Below, in pieces: positions 1 to 10,689 of a stretch of 64,000 bases of DNA. The position numbers and the translations under genes are program-made. Source of the stretch: Cornus controversa (lineage: Eukaryota; Streptophyta; Magnoliopsida; Cornales; Cornaceae). The stretch spans positions 60,392,033-60,456,032 of the forward strand of contig CM048845.1 in assembly GCA_026545225.1 (NCBI GenBank). Reading direction: 5' to 3'. Positions within the stretch are counted from its first letter, which is position 1. Every line of letters starts with the position of its first letter. The notes under the pieces are model-generated. The model did not search any database, was not told the origin of the DNA, and saw only the letters and a list, made by a program, of their open reading frames with translations.

Positions 1-1063
1 GATTCTCTTTTTTTATTTTTGTTATTAAAAGCCAACTCTCCGTTAATATTTAATTTTTTAAATTCATTTATAATAATTTCATTCCATATTAATTTTGGGG
101 GCCCTCTTTGCCTCCTAACCGTCTATCCAAATTAACCTTTTTTTTTTCACAGGTGCATCTATAGGTCTTCTATGTACGTGTCCAAACCACCTAAGTTTAC
201 TCTCTCTAATCTCATCATTAATATGTGTCACACATAATCTCTCCCTCACATTTTGGTTTGTAACTCTATCTTTTCTAGTCAATATTATCATTCATCATCC
301 TCATTTTCGCTAAACAATTTTTTTTTTTCTTTTTTAACGCCCTACACTATGCACCATATATAATAGTTGGCCTAATAACTATTCTATAAAAAATTTCTTT
401 TAATTTATATGGTATTCGTTTATCACACAAAACGTCACTCACTTGCCTTCATTTTACCCGACCTGCGTCAATTCCACTAATTATATCATCGTCTATCTCC
501 CCATCCTTTTGTATTAACGATCCTAAATACCAAAAATGTTTACTTTGAATAATCCTTTGATTTTGAAGTGTAACCATTACAACATTAATATTCGACTCTT
601 TACTAAATTTGTCTTCCATATATGCAGTTTTAATCTTATTAACTCTTATACTTTTTGATTTTAACGGATTTCTCCACCTTCTAATTTAATTGCTAAGTTT
701 TCTTTAGAAGTGTCCAATAGAACTATATTATCGGCAAACAGTATGCACCAAGGGATGTTTTCTTATAACTCTTTTGTAATCTCATTTAGAATTAATGTGA
801 ATAAATATAGACTAACTGTAGACCCTTGGTGCAACCCCACATTTATTGAAAAATCTTTAGTCTCATCACATGTAGTATGAACTCTAGTTTCGGTATTTAG
901 ATACATATCTGAATAATCTTTATTATATCTAGAGGGATTTGTTTTCTTTGTAAATTCTACCAAATTATATCTCTTGGTACCCTATCATACGGTTTTTCTA
1001 GGTCTGTAAAGACCATATGTAGATCATTTTGCTTACTCTTACACTCTTCAACTAATTGTCTTA
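1..1063 (-). mobile_element. RTE-type LINE, RT and C-terminal part (copy A, degenerate)
   Basis: Read on the minus strand, this is the downstream half of a non-LTR retrotransposon reverse transcriptase. An open stretch at 763-963 carries the conserved GLHQGS motif. The catalytic block (FADD in the family) reads FADN near 727-739. Positions about 140-220 encode a decayed version of the C-terminal I-R-E-x-R-L-R-W segment that is clear in two other copies in this window. Stops and frameshifts break the frame, so it is dead. The 3' end lies off the left edge of the window, and the 5' part continues at 3907 after a nested transposon. The clade call rests on motif memory. Confidence 0.85.
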
Positions 1064-2068
1064 CAGCCCGTTTGGTAACCGTTTATGTTTAGTGTTTGTT
1101 GTTAAGTGTTTATATAAACAATATTTATGTTATGATTTTGTTTATCCATAAACATGAGTATTTTTTGATAACGAAAAAACGTTTGACTTATTTTAAAACT
1201 CAAAAACAGAAAAACATATATGTTAACCTTAAATTATTATTATTTTTAAATCAACACAATAAACTATATAAAAAGTCAATTTCATGTTACAACAAATCTA
1301 TATAGTAATAATAGAGTAAGAAATATACATAAAAAAATGGTAAATTACACTGACCTCCCTTGAGATTTGACCTAATAACACAGAACATCAAACTTGTGCA
1401 TTTTGTTGCACCAACCTCCCTTCTAACAGATTTTCCCAACAGACGTTAAATTTTGGAATCATTTTACCTTTTTACCCTAATTATTTTACTTTTAAAAATT
1501 ATAAAATATCTTCATAAATAAAATTACTCTTTTGCCCACATGTCACTCTCATTTCTCTCTCCTCCACACTCTGTCACTCCCTCGTCCTCTCCGATATATG
1601 TGGATCTATATATATCGATATATATATACATGTATATATATATTGTATAATCAATATATATATCTGTATATATACTGATTATATAATAAATATACATGTA
1701 TATTTATCATATATGCATCTCATCTTACTCTTCTATGGAAGAAAATTTCAGACCCACAAATGTTATAAGTGAGAAGAAGAAGAATCACACAAACCTCCTA
1801 AATTTGTACACACTCTCATTCATATTATACACACATATCACTGATATATATCTATACACATACATCACACGCATCGATAGTCAAATCTTACTTGAGAAGG
1901 ACTCCCACCAAACGCCGTCATCAGCCGCCACCATAATCGCCGGCAATGATGACCTCTCTCTCTCTGTGCTTTGCTCTCTTCGCTTTTCGGCACCGAACCT
2001 ATCGGGATCCTCGTCGTAATCCATGTCAGTTTGAGGGTTTGAACCTCATTGTGTATTAATTTTGCGTG

Positions 2069-2069
<1 letters not shown>

Positions 2070-2122
<53 letters not shown>
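2070..2122. repeat. (TA)n microsatellite
   Basis: Uninterrupted AT/TA dinucleotides, about 53 nt, inside the Mutator-like element. The open frames here are artefacts of the repeat. Confidence 0.95.
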
Positions 2123-2125
<3 letters not shown>

Positions 2126-2686
2126 AACAAATCAGACCTTGCACCATCATCATAATATAACTCAAACCCACCACCACCGCCACCCCACCATCATCAGAGT
2201 ACTCGCGGAGCACGATGCCTGGATTAAAAGGAGACCAGTCTCCACCGTTCCTTCCAGATGGACTCAAATTTTGATATGAATTTTGTCCATTTGCAGTCAT
2301 AATTGTCGCCCGGGGAAATCGATGCCACTGAAACTTCGTTAGCCCAAATCGCGTCGGAGGCTGTTGATTAGGAACAATTTGTCAATTTGAGGTAGAGATT
2401 GTAGAGATCGATCTATGTCGTCTTCTTTCTCAGATTGGCCATTAAGCTGGCTGGAAAAAAGAGACTATGAAATAGCTCAATGGATTCGGCAGCAATCGAT
2501 CGCCATCGGTGTTGGCGGTAGTGGTGTTGTCATCGACTCATCGATCAGCTCACCTGAGTTTTGTCTTCGACCAAATCGATGCCATTAAATAAAGATGAGA
2601 CCTTACTTGAGTTTCATCTTCAATTCTCCTCGGATTTTGAATAAAATCTGAAATTTCTATTGAATAGATTTGTATTATATAGATAC

Positions 2687-2695
<9 letters not shown>

Positions 2696-2721
<26 letters not shown>
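2696..2721. repeat. (TG)n microsatellite
   Basis: About 13 TG units in the right half of the Mutator-like element. Confidence 0.9.
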
Positions 2722-2722
<1 letters not shown>

Positions 2723-3089
2723 TCTTATGTTCTACGAAGTACATGATTTAGTTTTTTTTTCTGTGTTAAATGGTCTTTTTGTAATTTGATGGCATTTCAA
2801 AGTTAATAATGTCTTTCCAAATGGGTTAAGGGACATTTTGGTCATTACAATCAATTATTCTACCATCACTAGCCAAATTTTGGACAGAAAAGGGTATGTG
2901 TTATAACGGAGCAAACCACAGGGGATGTCAGTGTAACAAAATGCACAAGTTTGATACTGTGTTATTAGGTCATACCTCAGGGAGGTCAGTGTAATTTACC
3001 CTAAAAAAATCAATAATATTGGGTTACATATATATACACACACTACAAATTATCCAGTAAAACTAGAATCACTCACATCCCAGAAGGCC

Positions 3090-3213
3090 CCAACAAGTAG
3101 GGGTGCACACGGTTCGGTTTCTTACTATTCTTGGGAGAATCGAACCATTGGGTTCAGTTCAATTTTTTACGGTTCCGATTACACCGGTTCTTTGTGCACC
3201 CCTTACCAACAAG
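3090..3213. mobile_element. Small hAT-type MITE (3098-3205)
   Basis: A 108-bp element starts TAGGGGTGCAC and ends GTGCACCCCTTA. It is bounded by an exact 8-bp duplication, CCAACAAG, at 3090-3097 and 3206-3213, the hAT signature. The interior has runs of GGTTCGGTT / AACCGGTTC. It lies inside the PIF-like element, and a larger relative lies at 62151-62529. Confidence 0.75.
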
Positions 3214-3906
3214 AACAAAATATATATAACTATGGGAAAGTTATTTTTTTTTCAATTTGTATGGAGTAAGAAGAGGGATTTGGATGGCATACTCTTGTTC
3301 TTGAACTTCTTCTGCTACTACTTTCTTTTTCATTTTTTTGATTTCTATTTTCCTTTCAACACTGAAAATAAATGAATGATATGAATACAAAATATTATTT
3401 TTGTTTTTTTGACAAGGAGACGGTTGGGACTTCTTTGTTTTTTTTCCTCAAATAAGGGATTTATTTTTTAGCACTGGTACCCTTAAGTAACTATTTATTA
3501 TTATCAAGTATTTTAGTAATTATTCATATTGTACCCAATTTTTTTTTCACAAGGCAATTGATGTTCTTTAATTCTATCTAACACTTGATAATTATAATAT
3601 TTTTATCGTTGCATCAAGCAATGGCCTTTTATAAAAAAAAAATTCATTTTTTCACTTTTAGTTTCATTTTTTAATTAAAATAATATACACACCATTTTAG
3701 ATTAAAAAAAAACTTTATTATTTTATTTTTTATAATAAACATAACACTAAAACATCATTTTGGTGTTTAGGATTTGAAGACTTAGTTACAGTGTTGTTTT
3801 AAAAATGTTTTGACAACTTATAAACAAAACAAAAATTATCAAACATGTTTATCCTAAAAATTTGTTTTTATAAAGAATAAACATTAAACATAAACGGTTA
3901 CCGCCC

Positions 3907-4735
3907 TTAGTAAGTGAATAGCTTCCATTGTGGATCTCTCGAGCATAAATTCAAATTGGTTATCGATGCATTGAATTCTTTTCTTAATCTTCGCCCTGTC
4001 ACCCTTTCCCATAATGTCATTGTATGACTCATTAATTTAATTCCTAATAATTATTGCAATTTTGTATATCTCCTTTGATTTTGTAAATAGGTATTATTGT
4101 GCTCTTCCTTCACTCATTTGGTATCATTCTTTCTTTTAGAATCTTATTGAGAAATATTGTTAGTCACTTAATTCCTACATTTTCTAACACTCCCCATGCT
4201 TCAATGTGAATGTTATCTAGGAGAAAGTCTATAACACCTCTGAGGTATTCTGCCACATGGTACCCCTTCCAATGAAAACTCAACATTTTACTGTCCACCC
4301 TCATGTCTCTATTACCTTTGAAAATGTTGAGTATTCATTGAAATGGGGTACCATGTGGCACAATACCCCTAGTGTATTGTAGACTTTCTTGTTATCTAGC
4401 TCAACTGGTCTATTCTTTCCCATCATTTTTAGTGTGTCAACTACTTCGTTATTATTAGATTTTATCCACCACTCCAAGTTAAATTCATTACTTTCCACTT
4501 ATTCTCTAGGATATTCCTCGTTAAGGAGTTACTGAAAGTATTTCTTTAATCTATCTAGTATGTTACTATATTTTGCCAATATTTTATTGTCAACATCCTT
4601 AATACATCTAATTTGGTCCATGTCTCTAATTAATTTACCTTTACTCTTTGTCAATTTATAAATAATTTTTTATTCCATCTGATTTAATCCAATTGCACCA
4701 CAAGCCACTTGAGTTTTAGCCTTTCCCAAGGTGTG
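3907..4735 (-). mobile_element. RTE-type LINE copy A, N-terminal RT part
   Basis: This continues LINE copy A upstream (minus strand). Near 3912-3990 it encodes a sequence like DNQFxFMxxRSTMEAIHLL, the start of the RT domain. Around 4400-4500 it has the linker preceding the RT. It is interrupted by a 170-bp MITE at 4221-4390. The outer boundary near 4735 is an estimate, where similarity to the family fades. Many stops; not functional. Confidence 0.75.
4212..4399. mobile_element. Mutator-type MITE inside the LINE (4221-4390)
   Basis: A 170-bp element made almost entirely of two inverted arms of about 75 bp, both containing GCCACATGGTACCCC and ACTCAACATTTT. An exact 9-bp duplication GTTATCTAG lies at 4212-4220 and 4391-4399. 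It has no coding capacity. The transcript would fold into a long hairpin. The 9-bp duplication supports Mutator-type mobilisation. Confidence 0.8.
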
Positions 4736-4802
4736 TTAAAATAATGTAATCTTCCAACGCGAGTTTAGGTAAATAGAAGAAAAGATAGCACTAAGAAAAG
4801 TG

Positions 4803-5699
4803 TAATGCTACTATGAGGTTGACCTCATGACGATTGTCATAAACTCTCCTTTAAAATAACTAATTAAAAAATAATGCACAAATTGCATCTATCATGTAGC
4901 CAATATTAAAGTAATCTCAGTGTTAAAAAAAAAAAAAAGCTCAAAATAACATAAATTAAAATTATACAAGACAACAAAAATACTTAATAGTTTAATTGGT
5001 TAAATGGAGTCAAAAGAAAGAAAATGTAAAAGTTTGAATGAGTTGTGTGATCTACTTAAAATGAATTTTGATACGAAATTTTGACTATATAATCCTTAGA
5101 GCATCCACAATGGATTGGCCAGACCATGATCTGGCCAAGCAAAATCTCGTATTCATTTACAATAGCTTGGCTAAATAAGCGGGCCCCACTCTTGTTTGGC
5201 TAGTTGCTTGGCTGAATCTGCCAAGCAACTAGCCAAGCATTTGTACTTCTTTAATATTTTTTTTTGGTTCTCACATGAAATATATATATATTTGTGTTTT
5301 TTCCACTTAAATATCTATAACTTTTACTACACATTAATTTTTTTGATGAAATCATTTATGTTAGAAAGATAATTATGAGAGTTTCAATTTGAGTACCACT
5401 TATTCTATGTTCCGAGATAATTTAAAAAATATTAAATTCTATTAAAATATTATTATCATTAGCTAGCGAAAATTTGGAGAAGCTGTTCTAGAGCCAAATT
5501 ATGGAGATTCTGACATGTTGATGTGACTGGTTAAAATGTTGACGTGGCTGGCCAAAATTTGAATATGGATAAGCAAATATAAAAAAATCATTATGGATGC
5601 CCTTATACAGTAAATGTGAGTCTCAATATTTGTATATGATCACAACAAAAAGACAGAGCTCATGACAACTGTCATGAGGTCAACCTCATAGTAGCATTA
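4803..5699. mobile_element. Terminal-inverted-repeat element of unknown family, hosting a Tourist MITE
   Basis: The two ends are inverted copies of about 38 bp starting TAATGCTACTATGAGG (4803 inward and 5699 inward). Each end also contains short palindromes (ATGAGGTTGACCTCAT). No clear target duplication could be fixed, so I do not assign a superfamily. The middle is occupied by the Tourist-type element 5099-5602. No gene inside. Confidence 0.55.
5096..5605. mobile_element. Tourist-like (PIF/Harbinger) MITE, 5099-5602
   Basis: The left end is GAGCATCCACAATGG and the right end reads CATTATGGATGCCC, giving inverted ends GRGCATCCAYAATG. TTA is duplicated at 5096-5098 and 5603-5605. The 504-bp body shares blocks with 54379-54980 in the opposite orientation: a TGGCTAG/GCCAAGC-rich segment and an AT-rich segment. 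No coding capacity. Confidence 0.75.
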
Positions 5700-5702
5700 T
5701 TC

Positions 5703-6600
5703 TTAAGCTACATTTGGTACGCTGAAATGGAATGTAGGTGGGAATGAAATGACAATGAGAAAGGAATAGAATATATGATAATTCTCATTATACTATTTGG
5801 TTACATATATGAAATAATGTAGGAATGGAATGATCATCACCATTCTAGTATTTGGTTGGACCAATTTAAAACCTAAAATAAAATGAATTTTAAATTAAAT
5901 TCTCCAAAACACCCCTCCAATGATAAATTAATTAAACTAACAAAATAGCATTATTTCAAAATACCCATCCCAGTGGTGGTGGTGGTGGAAGGTGCCGGTG
6001 TGGCAAAGGAAATAAGTGAAAGTGGTGTGGTGGTGGCAATGGAAGGCGCTGATGGTGGCGTTGTGGTGGTGATGATAATAGTGTGGAAGGTGGCGGCAGG
6101 GGCAGTGGAAGACAGTTGCACAGTGATGGAGGTAGTGGTGGTGGCGGAAGACGGCGTTAGTGGTGTGGTGGAGATGGTGGCAGTGGAAGGTACCGATGGT
6201 GGTGACGGTGTGGTAGTGGCAGCAGTGGTGTGGTGGTGGAGGAAGGCAGTGATAGTGGTGGCGATGGTGGAAGGCAGTGGTAGTGATGATGATAACGACA
6301 GTAGTGACGGTTGTGATGGTGGTGGTGGTGTGAGAGAGAGGGGCTCTATTGTCTTATGAATTAAACAATTAACCATAGGTTAAAGCTAATATAAGAAAGA
6401 AAGTTTTTTTGTCTTTTAAGTTATTTTAATTTAATTCTAGGTAAGAATGGACATTTTTTAGGTCAAGAAGAGGAATAGTCGTTCCAGCTTTTTGATGGGA
6501 TGGGCATCCCAATGGAATGACCATTTAACTTTTAAAATTGCAAACCAAAAAAAACAAAAGGCAAAATGACCATTCCATTCCTTTTCATTCCTACGTCTAC
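5703..6600. mobile_element. Tourist-like MITE with GTGG-rich interior (right end uncertain)
   Basis: After TTA at 5703-5705 the sequence AGCTACATTTGGTACGCTGA begins a family with many GGAATG/CATTCC motifs. The TIR-complete relative is 53651-54273. The body is interrupted by a purine-rich GTGG segment (about 5970-6335). The expected right terminus is not intact: near 6596 the sequence passes into another GGAATG-type end. The right boundary is therefore a guess. Confidence 0.5.
5970..6335. repeat. GTGG-rich imperfect minisatellite
   Basis: About 365 bp of imperfect GGTGGT / GGAAGGCAGTGG repeats, strongly G-rich on the plus strand. Long open frames exist on both strands only because the trinucleotide-like repeat avoids stops; their products are Val/Ala/Gly-rich or Thr/Pro/Ser-rich low complexity. 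Not a gene. Confidence 0.8.
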
Positions 6601-6958
6601 GTTTGGTATACGAGAATGAAATGAAATAAAATGAACATTCCACCTTTTTATTCCATTTATTTTATTTGTCACTCCCACCATTCCCACAAAAATCATTCCA
6701 CTCCTTAACCTAAGACAACAAAAATCTCTCCACTTCTTAACCTAAAAATGACCATCCTATTTTCAAGTAAAATAAAGAAAAAAATTCATGTTACCAAAAA
6801 AACCATTACGTTCGGGGTCTGTTCACCCGTTCTCACAGGCGGCCATTTCCTCTTCTCTACTTCTCTCTCTAAAATCCCTCTCCCCTTTATTCTTTTCTTG
6901 GCCACTTCTTTCTCAGTGCCAGTGAGATTCCGACCATCGTGGTAACCGAGACCGTGGT
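6597..6958. mobile_element. Left part of a GGAATG-type MITE-like element, split by the TRIM array
   Basis: The segment begins CTACGTTTGGTATACG and resembles the reverse complement of 11105-11140 (CTTTGGAAAACGGGG...). The simplest reading is one element with inverted ends, opened by insertion of the 3.7-kb TRIM array. A GC-richer stretch at about 6800-6958 is of unknown origin. No duplication was confirmed. Confidence 0.35.
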
Positions 6959-7451
6959 TGTTGGGGCAATGCAATTCGAAAGCAATAAAACCAATCACAC
7001 ACAAACCGCAGACAAAACACAAGATTTACATGGTTCGACATAACCCAACCCATGCCCACAAATGAGAAGAAATTTCATTAAAATTATGTAAATATATTAC
7101 AACTGTAGAGCACAAACACCAAATTGTGTACAAAAATTAGCTTTGGCCCCAGAACTCTTCATGTTTACCACTCCACGAAACCATGCTCGCTATCAATGTC
7201 CTCTCCACTCTACCAACCCATAAACTCCCCCTACAAATCAACTCCCTCACGAGACTACATCTCTCTTAACTTACAATTCTCAACCTAAAACCTAGGTATC
7301 TATTTATAGAACCCAAAACTCAATTTATTGTTGGACAATAATTACAATTACTTAGAGCCCAAGACATGCCTAACAAGAAATTATCAAATACAATACAACT
7401 CTATAATGGAAAACCTAATCAAACATGGAATATGAGTCACAATTTCTAACA
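6959..7451 (-). repeat. TRIM array LTR-A
   Basis: A 493-bp LTR on the minus strand, starting TGTTAGAAATTG (7451) and ending CCCCAACA (6959). It is homologous to LTR-B and LTR-C. The purine-rich tract AGGTAGAGAT lies immediately upstream, as expected of a polypurine tract. Confidence 0.75.
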
Positions 7452-7590
7452 ATCTCTACCTTGGCTCAAATTTCATTAAGTCAATCATTAGCTCCACCTA
7501 TAACTGAAATCTATTGCAGCACCAATTGAGACTCCTTGTGTTTTCTGGATCTTCATCAAATCACGACTGACTTTCTAAGGCAAACTTTTA

Positions 7591-7602
7591 ACTCTGATAC
7601 CA
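7591..7602 (-). promoter_or_regulatory. Primer-binding site of the TRIM (tRNA-iMet type)
   Basis: TGGTATCAGAGT on the minus strand, two bases after the LTR-B terminus (CCTACA), matches the classic initiator-Met tRNA primer-binding site. A second copy is at 10072-10083. Confidence 0.7.
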
Positions 7603-7604
7603 TT

Positions 7605-9932
7605 TGTAGGGGCAGCGAAAGCGAAAACAAGAAGATCTATCACACATAAACCACAAACAAAACACAAGATTTATGTGGTTCGGCATAATCCGACCTACGT
7701 CCACAGATGAGAAGAGATTTCATAAAAATCATGTAGAGATATTACAACTGTAGAGTACAAACACCAGACCATGTAAAAAAGCTAGCTCTTGCCCTAGACT
7801 TCTTCACATGTATCACTCCACAAAACTCTTGCTCGCCATCAGCGTCCTTTCTACTCTACCAACCCACAAACTCCCTCCACCTATCAACTCTTTTATGAGG
7901 CTACATCTCTCTTAACTCATAAGTCTCAACCCAAAACTTAGGTATCTATTTATAGAGTCCAAAATCTAATTTCTTGTTGGACAAGAATTATAATTGCTTA
8001 GAGCCCAAAACATGTTTAACAAGAAATACCAAATATAATACAACTGTAGAAACCCGAGTTTTATTTATTTATTTATTTTAATTATGTGTTAAATGTGATT
8101 TAGCATGAGATAGATTCTTATGTATGTGTTTTAGGAGTTTTAAAACCTTAAGTGACTTTTGGGTTTGGGTGTTAAACTCAGGGTGGGTCAAGTGACCGGG
8201 AAATGTGTCCGAGCTCTTTGGAACTTGTGGTGGGACTTAGAATGAGGAGCTTTTTCTTTTATGTAGTAAAGAATTTATTTTTCGGAACTTGTTGTTTCGC
8301 GACTTAAAAAGGTGTTTTAAGTCATTTTCGGGGAATTTTGACAAAGTGGGCCAAAAAGACAATATTAGAAGAGTTGGGGGACTAAGTGGCAACCAAGGGT
8401 TATAAGAAGGGATGAGTGAGTGGAGAAAATCATATTTTTCTTTTTTCAAAACACTTTCTCTCTATATATCTCCATCTCTCAAGCTCTCCCTTCTCTCTAG
8501 AATTCTTCCATCTTAGGCTTAGATTTGAGAAAAGTATGTGTTGATAATGCGATTTGTTTTGAAAAATTGATATAGTATGTGTTGATAATGGTTCCTTGTA
8601 TGACATGTTAGAAATGAACCTAAGACATGAAGTGGGTGCTTATGCATCGATGAATTGTGTATGTGAATGCTAAATGTTATATGTTTAGCGAATGTATTGG
8701 TTTTCTTAGAAAGGCTACTCATGTTGGAAAGGAATGGGGAAAAGATCCTCCAGGGTTGAAAATCCTCAAACTTGCATAAGAGGTTTGTTACCAACATGTT
8801 AGTAGCTCGGAAGAACTATGGAATGATAAGGGGCTTCGGCACGTATCGGTGTTGTGTATGTGAGTTGTGAGCACTTCTGAGCTTGATGTGATTTTGGAAT
8901 GAACTTTTGATTTAAGTTTTTATCTTGCCATATTAATGTATATGATGCATTTGTGAGAGTATGTATGTGATAACTTAAAATTTTATGATTTGTCATGTAT
9001 TATGATATTTATGCCATGTTCAACTTATAAATAAGTTCATAATTAGAATGCTAAGTGGTATGTTCTTTGGTTGCATGATTGCATTCTTTCCATTTTATGC
9101 ATGGATATGAATTGTGAGACGTGGCCAGGTGGATTGCACAACATGTTACTTTGAGCACATGAACTTTTGCTTATCCCCTTATAATAACAAATTTCAGGTA
9201 AAAAACCAGCGACGGGTGACTGTTGAGCTTTTGGGACTAGAAGTTTGTTCGGGGACCATTTTGGTCTATTTTGATATAAGTTAGAAATTTAGGTGGAACA
9301 TATGTAATTTGACCATGGACAAGTGTGTCGTACATGTATATTATTCCTCTTTTAAATTTTTCCTCTTTTCCTCAAGATGTGTATTTTTGAACAAGTTCAA
9401 ATTCTTGAGATATTGTATCTTAGATATGATTTCTATTATGATTAATGTATAAAGATGTTGAACTCACATATACATGTTGTAGATGGTTTTAGAAGATTTT
9501 TGGGCATTTTAGAGAGGTTTTAGAGCCAAAAAGTTTAGAATTTGGCCCCCAAACTAGCAGGTTATGACACTTGATACGATACATCTATGTTTGATCGTAA
9601 TTAGTATTCACAACACAGTCAAAATTTTGTCCAAATTTCAAACGACCATATCTTCTTCGTTTCAAATCGAAAGTGAGTGAGATTTTTTATTTATTTAAAA
9701 AATTGAGTATTTTTGACCCCTCTTTCCAATGCACTAAGTTTTAGTTCAAAACTGTAATTACACAAGGAGTTGAGTTTTGGAATTTGAGGAGTTCATGAGT
9801 GTGAACTGGTTTAGCATTCGTTATTCACCCCCATTTCCCGCGCTCTTAACCAGGTGTTAGAAATCGGGGCGTGACAACAACTCTATAATGAAAACCTAGT
9901 CAAATATGAAATATTAGCCACAATACTTAACA
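7605..9932 (-). repeat. TRIM array LTR-B (interrupted)
   Basis: The LTR pieces 7605-8044 and 9882-9932 together match LTR-A. The gap is the TG...CA element 8045-9876. The minus-strand start is TGTTAAGTATTG and the end is GCCCCTACA. Confidence 0.7.
8040..9881 (-). mobile_element. Solo LTR of a Ty3/Gypsy-type element (8045-9876)
   Basis: A 1832-bp segment begins TGTAGAAACCCGAG and ends GGGGCGTGACA. It is flanked by the 5-bp duplication ACAAC (8040-8044 and 9877-9881). Removing it and one duplication restores the LTR-A sequence across the site. On the minus strand it begins TGTCACGCCCCGATTTCTA, a start often seen in Tekay/Del-like chromovirus LTRs (inference). No gag-pol lies on either side, so it is a solo LTR produced by LTR-LTR recombination. 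Confidence 0.75.
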
Positions 9933-10085
9933 ATCTCCACTTTGGCTCAAATTTCATCGAGTCAATCATCAGTTCCACCTGCAACTGAAACCTATTGCAG
10001 CACCTATTGAGACTCCTTGTGTTTTCTAGATCTTCATCAAATAATGATCGAATTTCTAAAGCGAACCTTCAACTCTGATACCACT

Positions 10086-10582
10086 TGTTAGGGCAGCAGA
10101 AGCGAAAACGAAAGCAATAAAATAAATCACACACAAACCATAAATAAAACACAATATTTATGTGGTTTGGCCCAACTTGATCTACGTTCATGAATGAAAA
10201 GAGATTCTATTAAAATCGTGTAGAGATATTACAATTGTAAAGTACAAACACCGGACCATGTACAAAAACTAGCTCTTGCCACAGAGCTCTTCACATATAC
10301 TGCTTCGCAAAACCCCTACTTACCATCAGTGTCCTCTCCACTTTACCAACCCGTAAACTCCATCTACCCATCAACTGTCTTATGAGGATACATCTATCTT
10401 AACTCAACTCTCAACTCAAAAACTAGGTATTTATTTATAGAGCTAAAAATCCAATTTCTTGTTGAAAAATAATTACATTTTCTTATATCCCAAAGACATG
10501 CATAACAAGAAATTACTAAATAAAATACAACTTTATAATGGAAATCTAATCAAACATGGAATATGAGCCACAATTTCTAATA
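10086..10582 (-). repeat. TRIM array LTR-C
   Basis: A 497-bp LTR homologous to LTR-A. The minus-strand start is TATTAGAAATTG (the canonical TG mutated to TA) and the end is CCCTAACA. A primer-binding site lies at 10072-10083. Beyond 10583 a partial internal region continues to about 10680. Confidence 0.7.
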
Positions 10583-10689
10583 ATCTCCACCTTGGTTCAA
10601 ATTCCATTAAGTCAATCATCAACACCACTTACAAAGATTCACCTGCAACTGAAACCCATTACAGTATCTATTTAGATTCATACTTTTCA

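Larger units (their letters stand above)
1330..3010. mobile_element. Mutator-like element with ~95-bp terminal inverted repeats (1339-3001)
   Basis: Inverted repeats of about 95 bp face each other at 1339-1433 and about 2907-3001. They begin GGTAAATTACACTGACCTCC (left end) and match closely apart from a few substitutions and small gaps. An exact 9-bp duplication, TAAAAAAAT, lies at 1330-1338 and 3002-3010, which is typical of MULEs. No MURA transposase is visible. The interior has a TA-rich microsatellite core and a more GC-rich block (about 1885-2600) unlike the rest. This could be captured host sequence (Pack-MULE), but I do not recognise the source. Confidence 0.8.
1061..3909. mobile_element. 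PIF/Harbinger-like non-autonomous element nested in LINE copy A (1064-3906 plus TTA duplications)
   Basis: The LINE frame breaks at 1063 and resumes at 3907. Joining across the gap restores the coding order seen in the intact plus-strand copy near 61150-61200. TTA is duplicated at 1061-1063 and 3907-3909, as expected for PIF/Harbinger (TWA target). The ends are inverted repeats sharing GGTAACCGTTTATGTTTA; the left end has about four extra bases before this motif. No transposase was found. Without the internal Mutator-like element the body is about 1.17 kb, so it needed a transposase in trans. Confidence 0.75.

Noticed and set aside
5951-6376. Overlapping long ORFs on both strands (141 and 128 codons)
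   Set aside because: Both are translations of a GTGG-rich low-complexity repeat; no domain, no splice context.
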